A stretch of 64,000 nucleotides of DNA from Rummeliibacillus pycnus (GCF_002884495.1 NZ_KZ614145.1:310001-374000); one strand, 5' to 3'; shown: positions 1 to 10,593, numbered from the stretch's first letter. Notes: generated from the letters alone by a model not told the origin. A program made the numbers and translations.

Positions 1-1
1 A

Positions 2-862
2 TCGATGCGCAAAATCGGTGCAAATGAAGACCATCTCAAATTACAAATTGTTTCAAATAATCATGAACTAGATGCAGTAGGTTTTCACAAAGGCTACTTA
101 GTTGATGAATTGACATATGGTATTAAGGTATCATTTGCTGGTGACCTACAAATCAATGAATGGAATGGGCGTAAAAAGCCGCAACTAATGCTACAAGATG
201 TCAAAACAGATGAATGGCAATTATTTGATTTAAGAGGAATTCGACAAGTCGCTCGTTGGTTGCAAACGATTCCTCTTGAAGAAGTAACATTTATTGCTTT
301 TCGAGAAGCCACAATTAGCTACTATGAATCTCTTATTCCGAATGAAATCCATGAATTCTCGGAAAATATTTCAAATGCAAATTGCTGTTCATATGTTGTA
401 ATATTAGATTTGCCGCATAATGTTCAAATGTTAGAATCTCTATTAAACAGAGTAAACCCGAATCGAATTTATGCACATTTTTATATCCCAGATTCTCACT
501 ATTTTGATGGAATGCCTACTCGAGAACAGTTTGTATGGTATTATTCGTTTTTGAGAAAAAGACAAACTTTCCATCTGCGCCAACACCTAACCGATTTGGC
601 AAAACATAAAGGTTGGAGCCGTGAGATGCTTATTTTTATGACACAGGTGTTTTTTGAACTTGGATTTGTTACAATAGAGAATGGACTCGCGAAAATTGTA
701 GATAATCCGCCCAAAAAAGATTTAACAAGTGCGAAGATCTATCAAGAACGATCGCAACAAATGGATTTAGAACAAACCCTATTGTATGCGCCATATAAGG
801 ATTTAAGAGAGTGGTTTGACCTACGTTTAAATGGTCAGGCAGTTTCTGAGGAGGAACAATAA
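2..862 (+). CDS. recJ: Single-stranded-DNA exonuclease RecJ, C-terminal part (5' end outside window)
   Basis: The frame is open from the first bases of the window and ends at 862, giving about 286 residues of the C-terminal region of RecJ. The catalytic DHH/DHHA1 part lies upstream of the window. What remains starts at the end of the OB-fold region ([24 protein letters not shown]) and continues into the Firmicute-specific C-terminal domain. RecJ degrades single-stranded DNA 5' to 3' in recombination and repair. The assignment rests on this C-terminal similarity and on the next genes being apt and rel, as in Bacillus. The stop codon lies two bases before the apt start, so the two genes are probably cotranscribed. 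Confidence 0.88.
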   Translation, partial: SMRKIGANEDHLKLQIVSNNHELDAVGFHKGYLVDELTYGIKVSFAGDLQINEWNGRKKPQLMLQDVKTDEWQLFDLRGIRQVARWLQTIPLEEVTFIAFREATISYYESLIPNEIHEFSENISNANCCSYVVILDLPHNVQMLESLLNRVNPNRIYAHFYIPDSHYFDGMPTREQFVWYYSFLRKRQTFHLRQHLTDLAKHKGWSREMLIFMTQVFFELGFVTIENGLAKIVDNPPKKDLTSAKIYQERSQQMDLEQTLLYAPYKDLREWFDLRLNGQAVSEEEQ

Positions 863-864
863 TA

Positions 865-1377
865 ATGGATTTAAAACAATATGTGACAATTGTAGAGGAT
901 TGGCCTAAAGAAGGCATTTCTTTTAAAGATATCACAACAATTATGGATAACGGCAAAGCATATAAATATGCAACAGACCAAATTGTTGAATATGCAAAAA
1001 AAGTTGGAGCTGAATTAATCGTAGGACCAGAAGCTCGCGGTTTCATCACAGGATGCCCCGTAGCGTATGCGCTTGAAATTGGCTTTGCTCCTGTACGTAA
1101 ACCAGGAAAATTACCACGTGAAGTAATCACTGCAGATTACGGCCTTGAATATGGTAAAGATACATTAACTATGCACAAGGATGCAGTAAAACCAGGCCAA
1201 AAAGTTTTAATCGTCGACGACTTGTTAGCGACTGGTGGAACAGTGGAAGCGGCAATTCGTTTAGTTGAACAATTAGGTGGAGAAGTAGTAGGATGTGCCT
1301 TTTTAATCGAACTTGAAGAACTACATGGCCGAGATAAAATAAAAGACTATGATGTATACACTTTGATGAAATACTAG
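865..1377 (+). CDS. apt: Adenine phosphoribosyltransferase
   Basis: A 170-residue type I phosphoribosyltransferase that converts adenine and PRPP to AMP in purine salvage. The PRPP-binding signature [13 protein letters not shown] sits at residues 114-126, and the upstream GPEARGF segment (residues 54-60) is typical of APRTases. The length matches the family. A strong ribosome-binding site (GAGGAGG) lies in the last codons of recJ, 10-15 bases before the ATG. The gene is followed at once by a rho-independent terminator, so it closes the recJ-apt transcript. Confidence 0.97.
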   Translation: MDLKQYVTIVEDWPKEGISFKDITTIMDNGKAYKYATDQIVEYAKKVGAELIVGPEARGFITGCPVAYALEIGFAPVRKPGKLPREVITADYGLEYGKDTLTMHKDAVKPGQKVLIVDDLLATGGTVEAAIRLVEQLGGEVVGCAFLIELEELHGRDKIKDYDVYTLMKY

Positions 1378-1397
1378 TTCGGATAACTAGTACGAAT

Positions 1398-1436
1398 AAC
1401 AAGCCCTCATAACAAAGTTTGAGGGCTTGTTTTATT
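1398..1436 (+). terminator. Rho-independent terminator after apt
   Basis: A perfect 12-bp stem, AACAAGCCCTCA (1398-1409) with TGAGGGCTTGTT (1420-1432), followed by a short T-rich run. It lies 20 bp past the apt stop. Confidence 0.85.
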
Positions 1437-1585
1437 GAAAGCAAACGCATTTATTGAGCTACGACAACCAAAAGATTGATCCACCCCCTGGAAAGTGGGG
1501 ATTATTGATCCTAGATTATTCAAATTTTAAGGGGTGGATAGACGGAATTTTGGTGTGAATTGTCGAATTGTTGAATTTTTCGGGG
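1437..1585 (+). other. Structured apt-rel intergenic segment of unknown role
   Basis: No gene is visible. The segment carries a 9-bp inverted repeat, ATCCACCCC (1479-1487) and GGGGTGGAT (1531-1539), plus a local C-run/G-run pair within 1483-1500. It sits between two terminator-like hairpins, so it could be a small RNA or the rel leader. No promoter was assigned. Confidence 0.35.
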
Positions 1586-1618
1586 AAAATAGCCTTTACA
1601 AATAGGCTATTTTTTTTA
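1586..1618 (+). terminator. Terminator-like hairpin upstream of rel
   Basis: Stem AAAATAGCCT (1586-1595) pairs perfectly with AGGCTATTTT (1604-1613) and runs into eight or more T residues. It lies about 55 bp before the rel start and is the second terminator-like hairpin in this gap. Confidence 0.7.
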
Positions 1619-1670
1619 TACAATTAAATTTATACCTAATCGGGAAAATTATGAAATAGGGTGGGCTAAC

Positions 1671-3866
1671 ATGGCGAAAGATCAAGTGATGACAGTAGAA
1701 GAAGTTTTCGCAATTCTTACATCATATATGAATGACGAACACGTCGCATTTGTAAAAAAAGCATATGAACTAGCAAAAGACGCGCATAAAGAACAGTTTA
1801 GAAGTTCAGGAGAGCCGTATATATTACATCCTGTACAAGTAGCAGGTATCTTAGCTGATCTCCAAATGGACCCTGAGACTGTTGCAGCAGGTTTCTTACA
1901 CGATGTAGTAGAAGACACTCCTGTTACACGTGAGGACCTTGTAGAACAATTTAGTGAAGAAGTTGCAATGCTCGTAGATGGTGTAACAAAGCTTGGTAAG
2001 ATTAAATATAAGTCGAAAGCTGAGCAACAGGCCGAAAATCATCGGAAAATGTTCGTAGCAATGGCGCAGGATATTCGCGTTATTCTCATCAAATTAGCAG
2101 ATAGACTACATAATATGAGAACGCTTAAACATTTACCTGTTGAAAAACAACGTCGTATTTCAAAAGAAACACTTGAAATTTTTGCTCCGTTGGCACACCG
2201 ACTAGGAATGTCAGCTATTAAGTGGGAGTTAGAAGATACTGCATTACGATATCTAAATCCACAACAATATTATCGAATTGTTAACTTGATGAAACGTAAA
2301 CGCGTTGAACGAGAAAATTATTTAAAATCAGTAATGGAAGAAATTCATGGCCAATTAAATGATATTCACATTAATGCAGATTTATCTGGTCGTCCAAAAC
2401 ATATTTATAGTATTTATCGCAAGATGGTTTTACAAAACAAGCAATTCAATGAAATCTACGACTTGCTAGCTGTTCGTGTAATAGTAGATAGTATTAAAGA
2501 TTGCTACGCGGTACTTGGTATTGTGCATACACTTTGGAAACCGATGCCTGGACGTTTTAAGGATTATATTGCAATGCCGAAGCAAAACCTTTATCAATCC
2601 CTTCACACAACTGTAATTGGTCCATATGGTGATCCATTAGAAGTGCAAATTCGTACAAAGGATATGCATAAAATTGCAGAGTTCGGGGTTGCTGCTCATT
2701 GGGCATATAAGGAAGGTAAAAGTGTAGATAATAACAAGTCGAATATTGACAATAAATTAACATGGTTCCGAGAAATTTTAGAATTCCAAAATGAATCATC
2801 AAATGCAGAAGAATTTATGGAATCTTTGAAATTCGACTTATTTTCTGATATGGTTTATGTTTTCTCACCTAAGGGCGATGTGATCGAGTTGCCTGCAGGT
2901 TCTGTACCAATTGATTTCGCTTATCGAGTCCACTCTGAAATTGGTAACAAAACAATTGGCGCAAAGCTGAATGGCAAAATGGTACCTTTAGATACACCGT
3001 TAAAAACTGGTGATATTGTGGAAATTATGACATCCAAACAATCATTTGGACCTAGTCGTGACTGGTTGAATATCGCACAATCATCACAAGCTAAACATAA
3101 AATTAAGCAATTCTTTAAAAAACAATTACGTGAAGACAATGTAAACAAAGGCCGTGAAATGATTGAAAAAGAAATCATAGAACAAGGCTACGATCCAAAA
3201 GAAATTTTAACTCCTGAAAACTTTAAAAGAGTATGTGAAAAATTAAACTATGCCAATGAAGATGACTTAGTAGCTGCGGTTGGTTTTAATGGTATGACGG
3301 CATTACAAGTCGTGAATCGTCTTGCAGAACGTGTCAGAAAACAACGTTCTCAAGAAGAAGTGATAGAGAAAATTACCAAAGAGATGAAATCACCTGCAAA
3401 GCAAAAAGTAACGGAAACAGGTGTTGTGGTTAAAGGATTAGAAAACCTATTAATCCGATTATCTCGCTGTTGTAACCCTGTACCGGGAGATGACATCGTT
3501 GGATTTATCACGAAAGGTCGAGGTGTATCTGTACATCGTGCAGATTGTCCAAATATCCAAACATCAGAAGATCAGGAACGATTAATAGAAGTTGAATGGG
3601 GACAAAACTTAGAGCAAGTCCAAAAATTATTTGATGTAGATATTGAAATATCAGGTTTTGATCGTGTTGGTTTGTTAAATGAAGTAATTCAAGTTGTTAC
3701 CGAAACAAAAACATCGATTAGCGGAATAAGTGCTCGTACAGATCGTGATAAAATTGCTACGATTAATTTGACCTTACAAATACGTCATATTCACCATTTA
3801 TATAAAGTGGTAGATCGCGTTAAACAAATCCCTGATATATATTCTGTACAGCGTGTAATGCACTAA
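1671..3866 (+). CDS. relA: Bifunctional (p)ppGpp synthetase/hydrolase Rel
   Basis: A 731-residue long RelA/SpoT homologue that makes and degrades (p)ppGpp in the stringent response. The order is an HD hydrolase domain (H53; FLHDVVEDT with H77-D78), a synthetase domain with the RFKD motif at 295-298, a TGS domain (about 394-455), a helical/zinc-finger region with the [11 protein letters not shown] segment, and a C-terminal ACT domain (about 655-731). RFKD, rather than the acidic ExDD of synthetase-only RelA, marks a bifunctional enzyme. The ATG follows an AGGGTGGG ribosome-binding site. The terminator-like hairpin just upstream suggests its own promoter or an attenuated leader. dtd follows 15 bp later. 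Confidence 0.97.
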   Translation: MAKDQVMTVEEVFAILTSYMNDEHVAFVKKAYELAKDAHKEQFRSSGEPYILHPVQVAGILADLQMDPETVAAGFLHDVVEDTPVTREDLVEQFSEEVAMLVDGVTKLGKIKYKSKAEQQAENHRKMFVAMAQDIRVILIKLADRLHNMRTLKHLPVEKQRRISKETLEIFAPLAHRLGMSAIKWELEDTALRYLNPQQYYRIVNLMKRKRVERENYLKSVMEEIHGQLNDIHINADLSGRPKHIYSIYRKMVLQNKQFNEIYDLLAVRVIVDSIKDCYAVLGIVHTLWKPMPGRFKDYIAMPKQNLYQSLHTTVIGPYGDPLEVQIRTKDMHKIAEFGVAAHWAYKEGKSVDNNKSNIDNKLTWFREILEFQNESSNAEEFMESLKFDLFSDMVYVFSPKGDVIELPAGSVPIDFAYRVHSEIGNKTIGAKLNGKMVPLDTPLKTGDIVEIMTSKQSFGPSRDWLNIAQSSQAKHKIKQFFKKQLREDNVNKGREMIEKEIIEQGYDPKEILTPENFKRVCEKLNYANEDDLVAAVGFNGMTALQVVNRLAERVRKQRSQEEVIEKITKEMKSPAKQKVTETGVVVKGLENLLIRLSRCCNPVPGDDIVGFITKGRGVSVHRADCPNIQTSEDQERLIEVEWGQNLEQVQKLFDVDIEISGFDRVGLLNEVIQVVTETKTSISGISARTDRDKIATINLTLQIRHIHHLYKVVDRVKQIPDIYSVQRVMH

Positions 3867-3881
3867 GATAGGAGATTTAAC

Positions 3882-4322
3882 ATGAGAGTAGTTTTACAAC
3901 GGAGCAAGGAAGCATCTGTTACCGTAGATGGAAAAGTAACTGGAAGGATAGAAAAAGGCTATGTGTTACTTGTCGGAATTACACATGGCGATACAAAGGA
4001 TGATGCAGATTATTTAGCCAAGAAGATTGCCAAAATGCGTATTTGGGAAGATGAAGCGGGGAAAATGAATCATTCTATTAAAGAACAGGGTGGAGCGATT
4101 CTATCTGTTTCTCAATTCACTTTATATGCAGATACGAAAAAAGGAAATCGTCCAAGCTTTACGGATGCAGCACGCCCTGAAGAAGCCTTACCATTATGGG
4201 AGTATTTCAATAGCACACTATGCGCACTTGGTTTACATGTTGAAACAGGTGTATTCGGTGCAATGATGGATGTAAAATTGATCAATGATGGACCTGTTAC
4301 AATAACAATTGAATCCAAATAA
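3882..4322 (+). CDS. dtd: D-aminoacyl-tRNA deacylase
   Basis: A 146-residue DTD-family protein (YrvI in B. subtilis) that removes D-amino acids, and glycine from mischarged tRNA-Ala. The two active-site motifs are SVSQFT at residues 75-80 and NDGPVT at 135-140; the second is the cross-subunit GP motif. Length is typical. The ribosome-binding site is TAGGAG before ATG. It is probably cotranscribed with rel and ends at a strong terminator. Confidence 0.96.
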   Translation: MRVVLQRSKEASVTVDGKVTGRIEKGYVLLVGITHGDTKDDADYLAKKIAKMRIWEDEAGKMNHSIKEQGGAILSVSQFTLYADTKKGNRPSFTDAARPEEALPLWEYFNSTLCALGLHVETGVFGAMMDVKLINDGPVTITIESK

Positions 4323-4325
4323 TAT

Positions 4326-4382
4326 CAAAATCCCTTATCAAACTAGATCACAAGTAGACTTAGTTGGTAAGGGATTTTGTAT
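4326..4382 (+). terminator. Terminator after dtd
   Basis: Twelve-bp perfect arms, CAAAATCCCTTA (4326-4337) and TAAGGGATTTTG (4368-4379). The 30-base loop itself contains a shorter pairing, CAAACTAG with CTTAGTTGG. Confidence 0.75.
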
Positions 4383-4481
4383 AGAGAGTTTACTCGATTG
4401 AATAGATAAATAACACAATATAAGTGGTACAGTTATATTGTACCATCCTATGTTTATCAATCCAAAATTCATATACAATCA

Positions 4482-4519
4482 CAAAAGGTATCAAGAGTCT
4501 TTTCTCTTGATACCTTTTG
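4482..4519 (-). terminator. Terminator of the minus-strand amidase gene yrvJ
   Basis: A perfect 16-bp stem (4482-4497 with 4504-4519) and a 6-base loop, 14 bp beyond the yrvJ stop. The T-run for minus-strand transcription is short, so termination efficiency is uncertain. Confidence 0.65.
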
Positions 4520-4533
4520 GTTTTATAGTTTTG

Positions 4534-6366
4534 TTAGTCACGACCATAGTATGCAAGAAGTCCGTTAACAACGCCTTCAGCAACAGTTTCTCGATAGTGA
4601 TCACTGTTTATCAATTTTGCATCGGAAGAATTCGTAACAAATCCAAGTTCTAATAATACAGATACAACAGAATTGTATCGTACAACATAATAATCAACTT
4701 TTTTCAATTTACGGTCACTATAGCTTGGATATTCTTCTTGAATAGCATCCTTGATTCCTTGATGAATGGCTTCTGCAAATTTTGCACTACTTACTCTGTT
4801 AGAAGTTGAATAATAACTTTCGTAGCCACTAGCAGAAGAAGGACCAGAGTTATGATGTACACTAATAAAGGCATTTGCACCTTTTTGTTTTGCATATGCA
4901 GCACGTTCATCCAATGTTAAAAATTGATTATCAGTTGTCCGTGTCATATATACAGTTCCATTAACCTTTTCAATTGCTGATTGAATGGCTTTTGCTGCTT
5001 TTAAGTTTAGTGTTTTTTCTATTACGCCATTCCCAGATGCACCATTGTCTTGTTTACCATGACCTGCATCAATAATAATTTTAATACCCTCTAGAGATCC
5101 TTTTACACTATCTGAAACAGTAGTTGTAGGTTTTTTTGTAGTAATTCTACTATAAGATGTATTAGCTGAAATCCAACCTTTTTGTTTTGAAGAATACTGT
5201 ACTTCTACCCAATTGTTATTTGAAACACGTAACACTTTGAAATAATTTCCTTTTGATACTTTCCCAAGTGATGGTGCCGCAGTTGTTGGTAATGAACGAA
5301 CATTTAAAGTACTTGATTTCATCACAAAATATTGTGTTTTGGCAGGGGTACTTGCTGTAAATGAGATATTGGCAGTTGAAGCAAATCCATAATACGTACT
5401 ACCATTAATCCACCCTTCAACATCATTGTAATTGACATAAATCCAGCCATTACTTGCTTGTTTTAGAATTTGTACTTTCGATTCGAACGGCACTTCTTGT
5501 CCAAGTGATTGAGCACTTGTACTATAATTGTCGCGTATTGTTAATCCAGTAGGCTCTGTTACATAATAGTAAGTTGTTTTGTCAGGTACGACTACTGTAA
5601 TAGAACTAGTTGTTGGTTGTTTCACTTTTTGTGTACCGTATTTTCCAGATACCCAGCCTTTTTTACCAGTTTTATAAGTGATTTCGATCCAGCCATTACT
5701 TGCTGTACGTGACACTAATAAAGATTCGTTTTTATAAACATAATCCAATTTTTTGGAGTTGGATGTAGGCTCTGAACGGACAGATAGTGAGTTTGCGGTT
5801 ACGATAAAGTATAAATTTTCTTTCGCTTTGGTAATAACAGGCTTTGATGCGACTGTTGTTTTGTTGTTTGAAACTGTCACATAACTAGCGTTTACCCAAC
5901 CTGTAATGCTTGATGTTTTAATGTTGATCCAACCATTCTTTTGTTGGATATATGTAGCTGTCTTTCCTTTGTTTAATTTTCCAAGAGACTTAGAGTTTGC
6001 GGAGTTAGATTGGCGGATATTCAAATTATCCGTTTTAGAAGTTACAATTTTTGAAGTAGTAGAAGCAGTTGAAACGGTTGTTTTGATCGCTTTTAAATAT
6101 TTAGCTGATGCCCAACCCTTTGTGCTTTTATACTTCACTTGATACCAATTACCGCTTTTTTTAAGTTTTGAGACAGTTGCATTCTTTTTAAGAGTTAAAA
6201 GGACTTTTGAACTGGTATTTGGAGCACTTCTAAGATTTAGCGTATTTGCAGTTACTTTCAAGTTAGTTGTTGCTGCATTTGCTTGTGGTATGACTCCGAA
6301 CATTGAGATAACTAAAATCAGACAAATTGAGACAATAGTCGTTATATGTAGTCTTTTTGTATTCAT
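4534..6366 (-). CDS. yrvJ: Secreted N-acetylmuramoyl-L-alanine amidase with five SH3b repeats (YrvJ-like)
   Basis: A 610-residue exported peptidoglycan amidase. The order is a signal peptide (MNTKRLHITT then a hydrophobic stretch ending near AQANA-type residues), five bacterial SH3 repeats (each with an L(N/T/S)(I/V)R core and a final GW(V/I/A) strand), and a C-terminal Amidase_3 domain (about residues 425-610). The zinc and catalytic residues are visible: H in DAGHG, E in VIEKTLN, H in SVHHNS and E in LELGFVTN. The ATG at 6366 is chosen over one seven codons earlier because the AAAGGAGG ribosome-binding site lies directly before it. B. subtilis has yrvJ at the same place between dtd and hisS. 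It probably acts in cell-wall turnover. Confidence 0.92.
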   Translation of the reverse strand: MNTKRLHITTIVSICLILVISMFGVIPQANAATTNLKVTANTLNLRSAPNTSSKVLLTLKKNATVSKLKKSGNWYQVKYKSTKGWASAKYLKAIKTTVSTASTTSKIVTSKTDNLNIRQSNSANSKSLGKLNKGKTATYIQQKNGWINIKTSSITGWVNASYVTVSNNKTTVASKPVITKAKENLYFIVTANSLSVRSEPTSNSKKLDYVYKNESLLVSRTASNGWIEITYKTGKKGWVSGKYGTQKVKQPTTSSITVVVPDKTTYYYVTEPTGLTIRDNYSTSAQSLGQEVPFESKVQILKQASNGWIYVNYNDVEGWINGSTYYGFASTANISFTASTPAKTQYFVMKSSTLNVRSLPTTAAPSLGKVSKGNYFKVLRVSNNNWVEVQYSSKQKGWISANTSYSRITTKKPTTTVSDSVKGSLEGIKIIIDAGHGKQDNGASGNGVIEKTLNLKAAKAIQSAIEKVNGTVYMTRTTDNQFLTLDERAAYAKQKGANAFISVHHNSGPSSASGYESYYSTSNRVSSAKFAEAIHQGIKDAIQEEYPSYSDRKLKKVDYYVVRYNSVVSVLLELGFVTNSSDAKLINSDHYRETVAEGVVNGLLAYYGRD

Positions 6367-6431
6367 AATTTTCCTCCTTTCTTCCATTGTAAATTGAAAG
6401 TCTATAAAAAACTATAAGTTTTTTTAAATAG

Positions 6432-6459
6432 TTGACATATTTCTTGGAAATGATATGAT
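6432..6459 (+). promoter_or_regulatory. SigmaA promoter for hisS-aspS
   Basis: TTGACA (6432-6437), a 16-bp spacer, then TATGAT (6454-6459). Transcription would start near 6466, just ahead of the T-box leader. Confidence 0.7.
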
Positions 6460-6465
6460 ATGTAG

Positions 6466-6750
6466 TAATCTGTAGAATTAATAAATGCCTATGACCAAGA
6501 AAGTAACAATCAGTAAGTACTTTTAAGAGAGGAAAAGACGTGGCTGAAATCTTTTCTATTGTACCGATTAGTGAAAAACACTTGAGAGGTTTTTCTTCGA
6601 ACGAGCAATTTAGTAGGGGAAAACGGAATCGGCCGTTATCCGATTTGAGAGGATTTAGTAAGAAAAAGGCTAAATCAACTAGGGTGGAACCGCGGAAGCT
6701 AATATAGCTCTCGTCCCTTGCAATATGCAAGGGGCGAGAGCTTTTTTTAT
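6466..6750 (+). promoter_or_regulatory. T-box riboswitch upstream of hisS
   Basis: The conserved T-box AGGGTGGAACCGCG is at 6681-6694. The terminator hairpin (AGCTCTCG...CGAGAGCT, 6706-6741) ends in seven T residues. Upstream lie the AGAGAG K-turn-like segment (6526-6531) and a stem I region. The most likely specifier is CAC (His) at 6579-6581, within the AAACACTTGAGAGG context usual on the 3' side of the specifier loop. The leader would let uncharged tRNA-His relieve termination of hisS-aspS. The element is certain; the specifier is inferred from position. Confidence 0.93.
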
Positions 6751-6803
6751 TGGAAACGGGAAGCTTTTGTTGAAGCCGTTTATGATAGAAAGGAGAACTG
6801 TGT

Positions 6804-8078
6804 ATGAGTTTTAAAGTACCTAGAGGCACACAAGATATTCTACCGGGGCAAACAGAAAAATGGCAAAAGGTGGAGGAAATTATCCGTCATCTATGTCAAG
6901 TATACCGTTACCCAGAAATTCGTACACCTATTTTTGAATCCACTGAGTTATTCCAACGTGGTGTAGGTGATACAACTGATATCGTGCAAAAGGAAATGTA
7001 CACATTTAAAGATCGTGGTGATCGTTCGCTTACTCTTCGTCCAGAAGGTACAGCTGCAGTTGTACGATCATATGTTGAACACAAAATGTTCGGCCAACCA
7101 GACCAACCTGTAAAATTGTCATATATTGGACCAATGTTCCGCTATGAACGCCAACAAGCAGGTCGCTACCGCCAATTTGTTCAATTTGGTGTTGAAGCGA
7201 TTGGAAGTAAAGATCCAGCAATCGATGCAGAAGTGATTGCTCTTGCCATGAATGTTTATGAAGCAGCTGGATTAAAAGATGTAAAACTAGTGATTAATTC
7301 ACTTGGTGATCATGAAGTTCGAGCAAAACATCGTGAAGCATTGGTGATGCACTTTGAACCACATATTCACGAGTTTTGCTCAGACTGCCAATCACGTCTT
7401 GAAAAAAATCCGCTTCGAATTTTAGATTGTAAAGTGGATCGTGATCATCCTTTAATGGCAACAGCTCCTGCTTTAACAGATTACCTAAATGAGGAGTCTG
7501 CTCGTTATTTCGAACAAGTAAAAAAATATTTAGATGTACTTGGTATTTCGTACGAAGTAGATCCAAATCTTGTGCGTGGTTTAGATTACTACAACCACAC
7601 TACGTTTGAAATTATGAGTACTGCTGAAGGATTAGGTGCTATTACAACTTTATGTGGTGGCGGCCGCTACAACGGCCTTGTAGAAGAAATCGGTGGCCCT
7701 GAATCACCAGGTATTGGTTTTGCGATGAGTATCGAACGTTTACTGCTAGCTTTAGAAGCCGAAGGAAAAGAATTAGATACAGAAAATCAATTGGATATGT
7801 ACATTGTTGCAATGGACGATGAAGCTAAACTAAAAGCTGTAGAATTAGCAAGCTCTTTCCGTGCAAAAGGTATTTCGACTGAAATTGATTATTCAAACCG
7901 CAAAATGAAAGCACAAATGAAATCTGCTGATCGTCAAAAAGCTACTTGGGTAATAGTACTTGGCGAAACAGAATTAGCTGAACAACAAGCAACTGTGAAA
8001 AACATGGCAACAGGGAATCAAGAAATGGTTCCATTCCATAATCTAGTAAATTACTTAACAAAACAGAAAGAACAATAA
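6804..8078 (+). CDS. hisS: Histidyl-tRNA synthetase
   Basis: A 424-residue class IIa synthetase that charges tRNA-His. The start PRGTQDILP, motif 2 around [17 protein letters not shown], the HisRS signature [14 protein letters not shown], motif 3 with [12 protein letters not shown], and a C-terminal anticodon-binding domain (from about residue 325) are all present. Length is typical. The ribosome-binding site is GAAAGGAG before ATG. The T-box leader upstream controls it, and aspS follows after 15 bp. Confidence 0.98.
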   Translation: MSFKVPRGTQDILPGQTEKWQKVEEIIRHLCQVYRYPEIRTPIFESTELFQRGVGDTTDIVQKEMYTFKDRGDRSLTLRPEGTAAVVRSYVEHKMFGQPDQPVKLSYIGPMFRYERQQAGRYRQFVQFGVEAIGSKDPAIDAEVIALAMNVYEAAGLKDVKLVINSLGDHEVRAKHREALVMHFEPHIHEFCSDCQSRLEKNPLRILDCKVDRDHPLMATAPALTDYLNEESARYFEQVKKYLDVLGISYEVDPNLVRGLDYYNHTTFEIMSTAEGLGAITTLCGGGRYNGLVEEIGGPESPGIGFAMSIERLLLALEAEGKELDTENQLDMYIVAMDDEAKLKAVELASSFRAKGISTEIDYSNRKMKAQMKSADRQKATWVIVLGETELAEQQATVKNMATGNQEMVPFHNLVNYLTKQKEQ

Positions 8079-8093
8079 TTGGAGGAATTATAC

Positions 8094-9872
8094 ATGGCAA
8101 CACGTACACATGAATGTGGAGTTTTGCGCGCTAAAAACGTTGGCGAGCGCGTCGTATTAAAAGGTTGGGTACAATATCGTCGTGACTTCGGTGGATTAAT
8201 CTTCATTGATTTACGTGACCGAACTGGTTTAACACAAGTTGTGTTCACACCAGAAAACTCTCAAGAAGCATTAGATTTAGCGGATACATTCCGTAGCGAA
8301 TATGTGATCGAAGTTGAAGGTGAAGTGCGTCCTCGTACACCTGAAATGGTCAACCCGAATTTAGAAACTGGTGAAATCGAAGTTTACGTTGATAAAGTTA
8401 CATTAATCAATAAAGCTAAAACACCACCATTCCAAATTGAGGACCGTATCCAAGTAAATGAAGATTTACGTTTAAAATACCGTTACTTAGACTTACGTCG
8501 CCCTGTAATGTACAATACATTCAAATTACGTTCAGATGTAACTAAAATCATTCGTAACTTCTTACAAGATGAAGGATTCCTTGAAGTTGAAACACCAATC
8601 CTAACAAAATCAACTCCAGAAGGTGCTCGTGACTATCTTGTACCATCACGTGTACACGAAGGTGAATTTTATGCACTACCACAATCACCACAATTATTTA
8701 AACAATTATTGATGGTATCTGGTTTTGAAAAGTATTTCCAAATCGCTCGTTGTTTCCGTGATGAAGACTTACGTGCGGATCGTCAACCAGAATTTACACA
8801 AATCGATATGGAAATGAGCTTCTTAACACAAGAAGAAATTCTTGATATTAACGAACGTTTAATCCAAAAAGTAATGAAAGAAATCAAAGGTATTGATGTT
8901 CCACGTCCATTCCAACGTATGAAATATGATGAAGCAATGGCACGCTATGGATCAGATAAACCAGATGTTCGTTTTGGTTTAGAACTAATTGAACTTACAG
9001 ACGTAGTTGCTGGATGTAACTTCAAAGTATTTGCACAAACTGTTGAAGCTGGTAACCAAGTAAAAGGTCTTAACATCAAAGGTGCAAATGATCAATACTC
9101 TCGTAAAGATTTAGACGAATTAACAAAATTTGTTGGTCGTTATGGTGCAAAAGGTCTTGCGTGGATTAAAGTCACTGAAGAAGGTCTTACTGGCCCTATC
9201 GGTAAATTCTTCCAAGATGAATATGGTCAAAAATTAGTTGAACGGATGAAAGCAGAACCAGGCGATACATTAGTATTCGTTGCAGATAAAAAATCTGTTG
9301 TTGCGGATGCTCTTGGCGCACTTCGTAAAAAATTAGGTAAAGAACTAGGCTTAATCGACGAATCACAATTCGCATTCTTATGGATTACTGATTGGCCATT
9401 ACTTGAATACTCAGAAGAAGAAGGTCGCTACACAGCAGCTCACCATCCATTCACTCGTCCATTCGATGAAGATTTGGATAAAATGGAAACAGCTCCTGGA
9501 GAAGTTCGAGCACAAGCTTACGATATCGTGCTTAACGGTTACGAACTTGGTGGTGGATCACTACGTATTTACGAGAAAGACTTACAAGAGAAAATGTTCA
9601 AAGTACTTGGTTTCACACAAGAACAAGCACAAGAACAATTTGGTTTCTTAATGGATGCCTTTGAATATGGTGTTCCTCCACATGGTGGTTTAGCATTTGG
9701 TCTTGACCGTTTCATCATGCTACTAGCAGGTCGTGACAACTTACGTGATACAATCGCATTCCCTAAAACAGCATCAGCTAGCTGCTTATTAACCGAAGCT
9801 CCATCTGAAGTAGCAACTGCACAATTAGATGACTTACACATCCGTGTTAAAACAATAGCTGACGAAGACTAA
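8094..9872 (+). CDS. aspS: Aspartyl-tRNA synthetase
   Basis: A 592-residue bacterial-type class IIb synthetase. An N-terminal OB-fold anticodon domain (about 1-110) precedes the catalytic core, with motif 2 around [18 protein letters not shown], a large GAD insertion domain (about 290-420) and motif 3 [15 protein letters not shown]. The ATG at 8094 is used because TTGGAGGAA is its ribosome-binding site; in-frame codons before it belong to that site. It forms an operon with hisS and shares its T-box. A strong terminator and then 6S RNA follow. Confidence 0.98.
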   Translation: MATRTHECGVLRAKNVGERVVLKGWVQYRRDFGGLIFIDLRDRTGLTQVVFTPENSQEALDLADTFRSEYVIEVEGEVRPRTPEMVNPNLETGEIEVYVDKVTLINKAKTPPFQIEDRIQVNEDLRLKYRYLDLRRPVMYNTFKLRSDVTKIIRNFLQDEGFLEVETPILTKSTPEGARDYLVPSRVHEGEFYALPQSPQLFKQLLMVSGFEKYFQIARCFRDEDLRADRQPEFTQIDMEMSFLTQEEILDINERLIQKVMKEIKGIDVPRPFQRMKYDEAMARYGSDKPDVRFGLELIELTDVVAGCNFKVFAQTVEAGNQVKGLNIKGANDQYSRKDLDELTKFVGRYGAKGLAWIKVTEEGLTGPIGKFFQDEYGQKLVERMKAEPGDTLVFVADKKSVVADALGALRKKLGKELGLIDESQFAFLWITDWPLLEYSEEEGRYTAAHHPFTRPFDEDLDKMETAPGEVRAQAYDIVLNGYELGGGSLRIYEKDLQEKMFKVLGFTQEQAQEQFGFLMDAFEYGVPPHGGLAFGLDRFIMLLAGRDNLRDTIAFPKTASASCLLTEAPSEVATAQLDDLHIRVKTIADED

Positions 9873-9923
9873 AAGCAAAGGACGCTCGTTTAGCTTTGTC
9901 GGTCAAATGTTCTTCACGCTTCA

Positions 9924-9968
9924 CAAACCCTTTACCAGTATGAATTGGTAAAGGGTTTGCTCATTTTG
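9924..9968 (+). terminator. Terminator after aspS
   Basis: A 14-bp perfect stem, CAAACCCTTTACCA (9924-9937) with TGGTAAAGGGTTTG (9946-9959), followed by a T-rich tail. Confidence 0.85.
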
Positions 9969-10000
9969 TAAATTTTTCTTAAAATTTCATTCAGTTAATT

Positions 10001-10029
10001 TTGATTTTTCAGAACATTCATGTTAAGAT
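10001..10029 (+). promoter_or_regulatory. SigmaA promoter of 6S RNA
   Basis: TTGATT (10001-10006), a 17-bp spacer, then TAAGAT (10024-10029). This places the start near 10036, at the 5' end of the closing stem of the RNA. Confidence 0.65.
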
Positions 10030-10035
10030 TAATTC

Positions 10036-10232
10036 AACAACAAATCCTGATGTGTTCGATGAAACTTAATCAGTTTTGACCGAACATAGTATCGTTGGGA
10101 GTTGGCATTTTGAAATGGCAAACATGCCCGTCATGGGACCTTTAAAGTTTCAAATACAACACCCACCTGCAAGAGAGCGGGTTCAAAGCGATTGGAAAAA
10201 AAATCAACGGCACAATTGGGATTTGTTCTATT
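10036..10232 (+). ncRNA. bsrB: 6S RNA (BsrB/SsrS type)
   Basis: A roughly 195-nt RNA gene whose ends pair: AACAAATCC (10039-10047) with GGATTTGTT (10219-10227). Between them lie two irregular arms flanking a purine- and AT-rich central region, the layout of 6S RNA, which binds housekeeping RNA polymerase. It has its own promoter upstream and a terminator after it. B. subtilis carries bsrB immediately downstream of aspS, which agrees. The identification rests on the closing stem, size and locus; the family covariance model was not run. Confidence 0.8.
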
Positions 10233-10243
10233 AAGAGACTAAT

Positions 10244-10277
10244 AACCTTTGATTCTTATAGAGTCAGAGGTTTTTTT
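10244..10277 (+). terminator. Terminator after 6S RNA
   Basis: AACCTTTGA (10244-10252) pairs with TCAGAGGTT (10264-10272, one G-U pair), followed by seven T residues. Confidence 0.8.
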
Positions 10278-10593
10278 GTATGCTTCTTTAGTTTTTACGT
10301 ATTTTATTGAGTTGTCCTTTGAGGAGCCATTTAGAAATGCAAGCAAATTAGAGCAGGAGAGCGGTCAGTTACAATCATTCCTGACCATCACCTACCTGTA
10401 ATAATATGAAATAAAGGAACACTCTGGAATTACATGGTCATAAAGAATAAGAGACGAAACAGAAACATAGAGTACAAGTAATCGTAATGCTAATGAGTAT
10501 TTGGACGTTTTCACAATCACTTTTAAAGGAGGAAAGGATAAAATCACTCTTATAAATTTTCCTAAAAAGTCTTGGAATCTAAGTCACTTTGTA
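10278..10593 (+). other. Intergenic stretch between 6S RNA and nagE operator
   Basis: No convincing gene. It contains nested inverted repeats: CAGG (10354-10357) with CCTG (10395-10398), enclosing GGTCAG (10363-10368) with CTGACC (10381-10386). An AAAGGAGG string at about 10525-10532 has no plausible start codon behind it. It may be a long nag leader or decayed DNA at an insertion boundary. Confidence 0.3.

Noticed and set aside
6570-6585. A dual Asp/His specifier in the hisS-aspS T-box
   Set aside because: Only CAC is present at the expected place; no GAC overlaps it, so I could not support a two-codon reading.
6263-6829. A 188-residue minus-strand reading across the yrvJ-hisS gap
   Set aside because: It runs antisense through the hisS T-box and its promoter and has no ribosome-binding site or family resemblance. 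The T-box explains the sequence.
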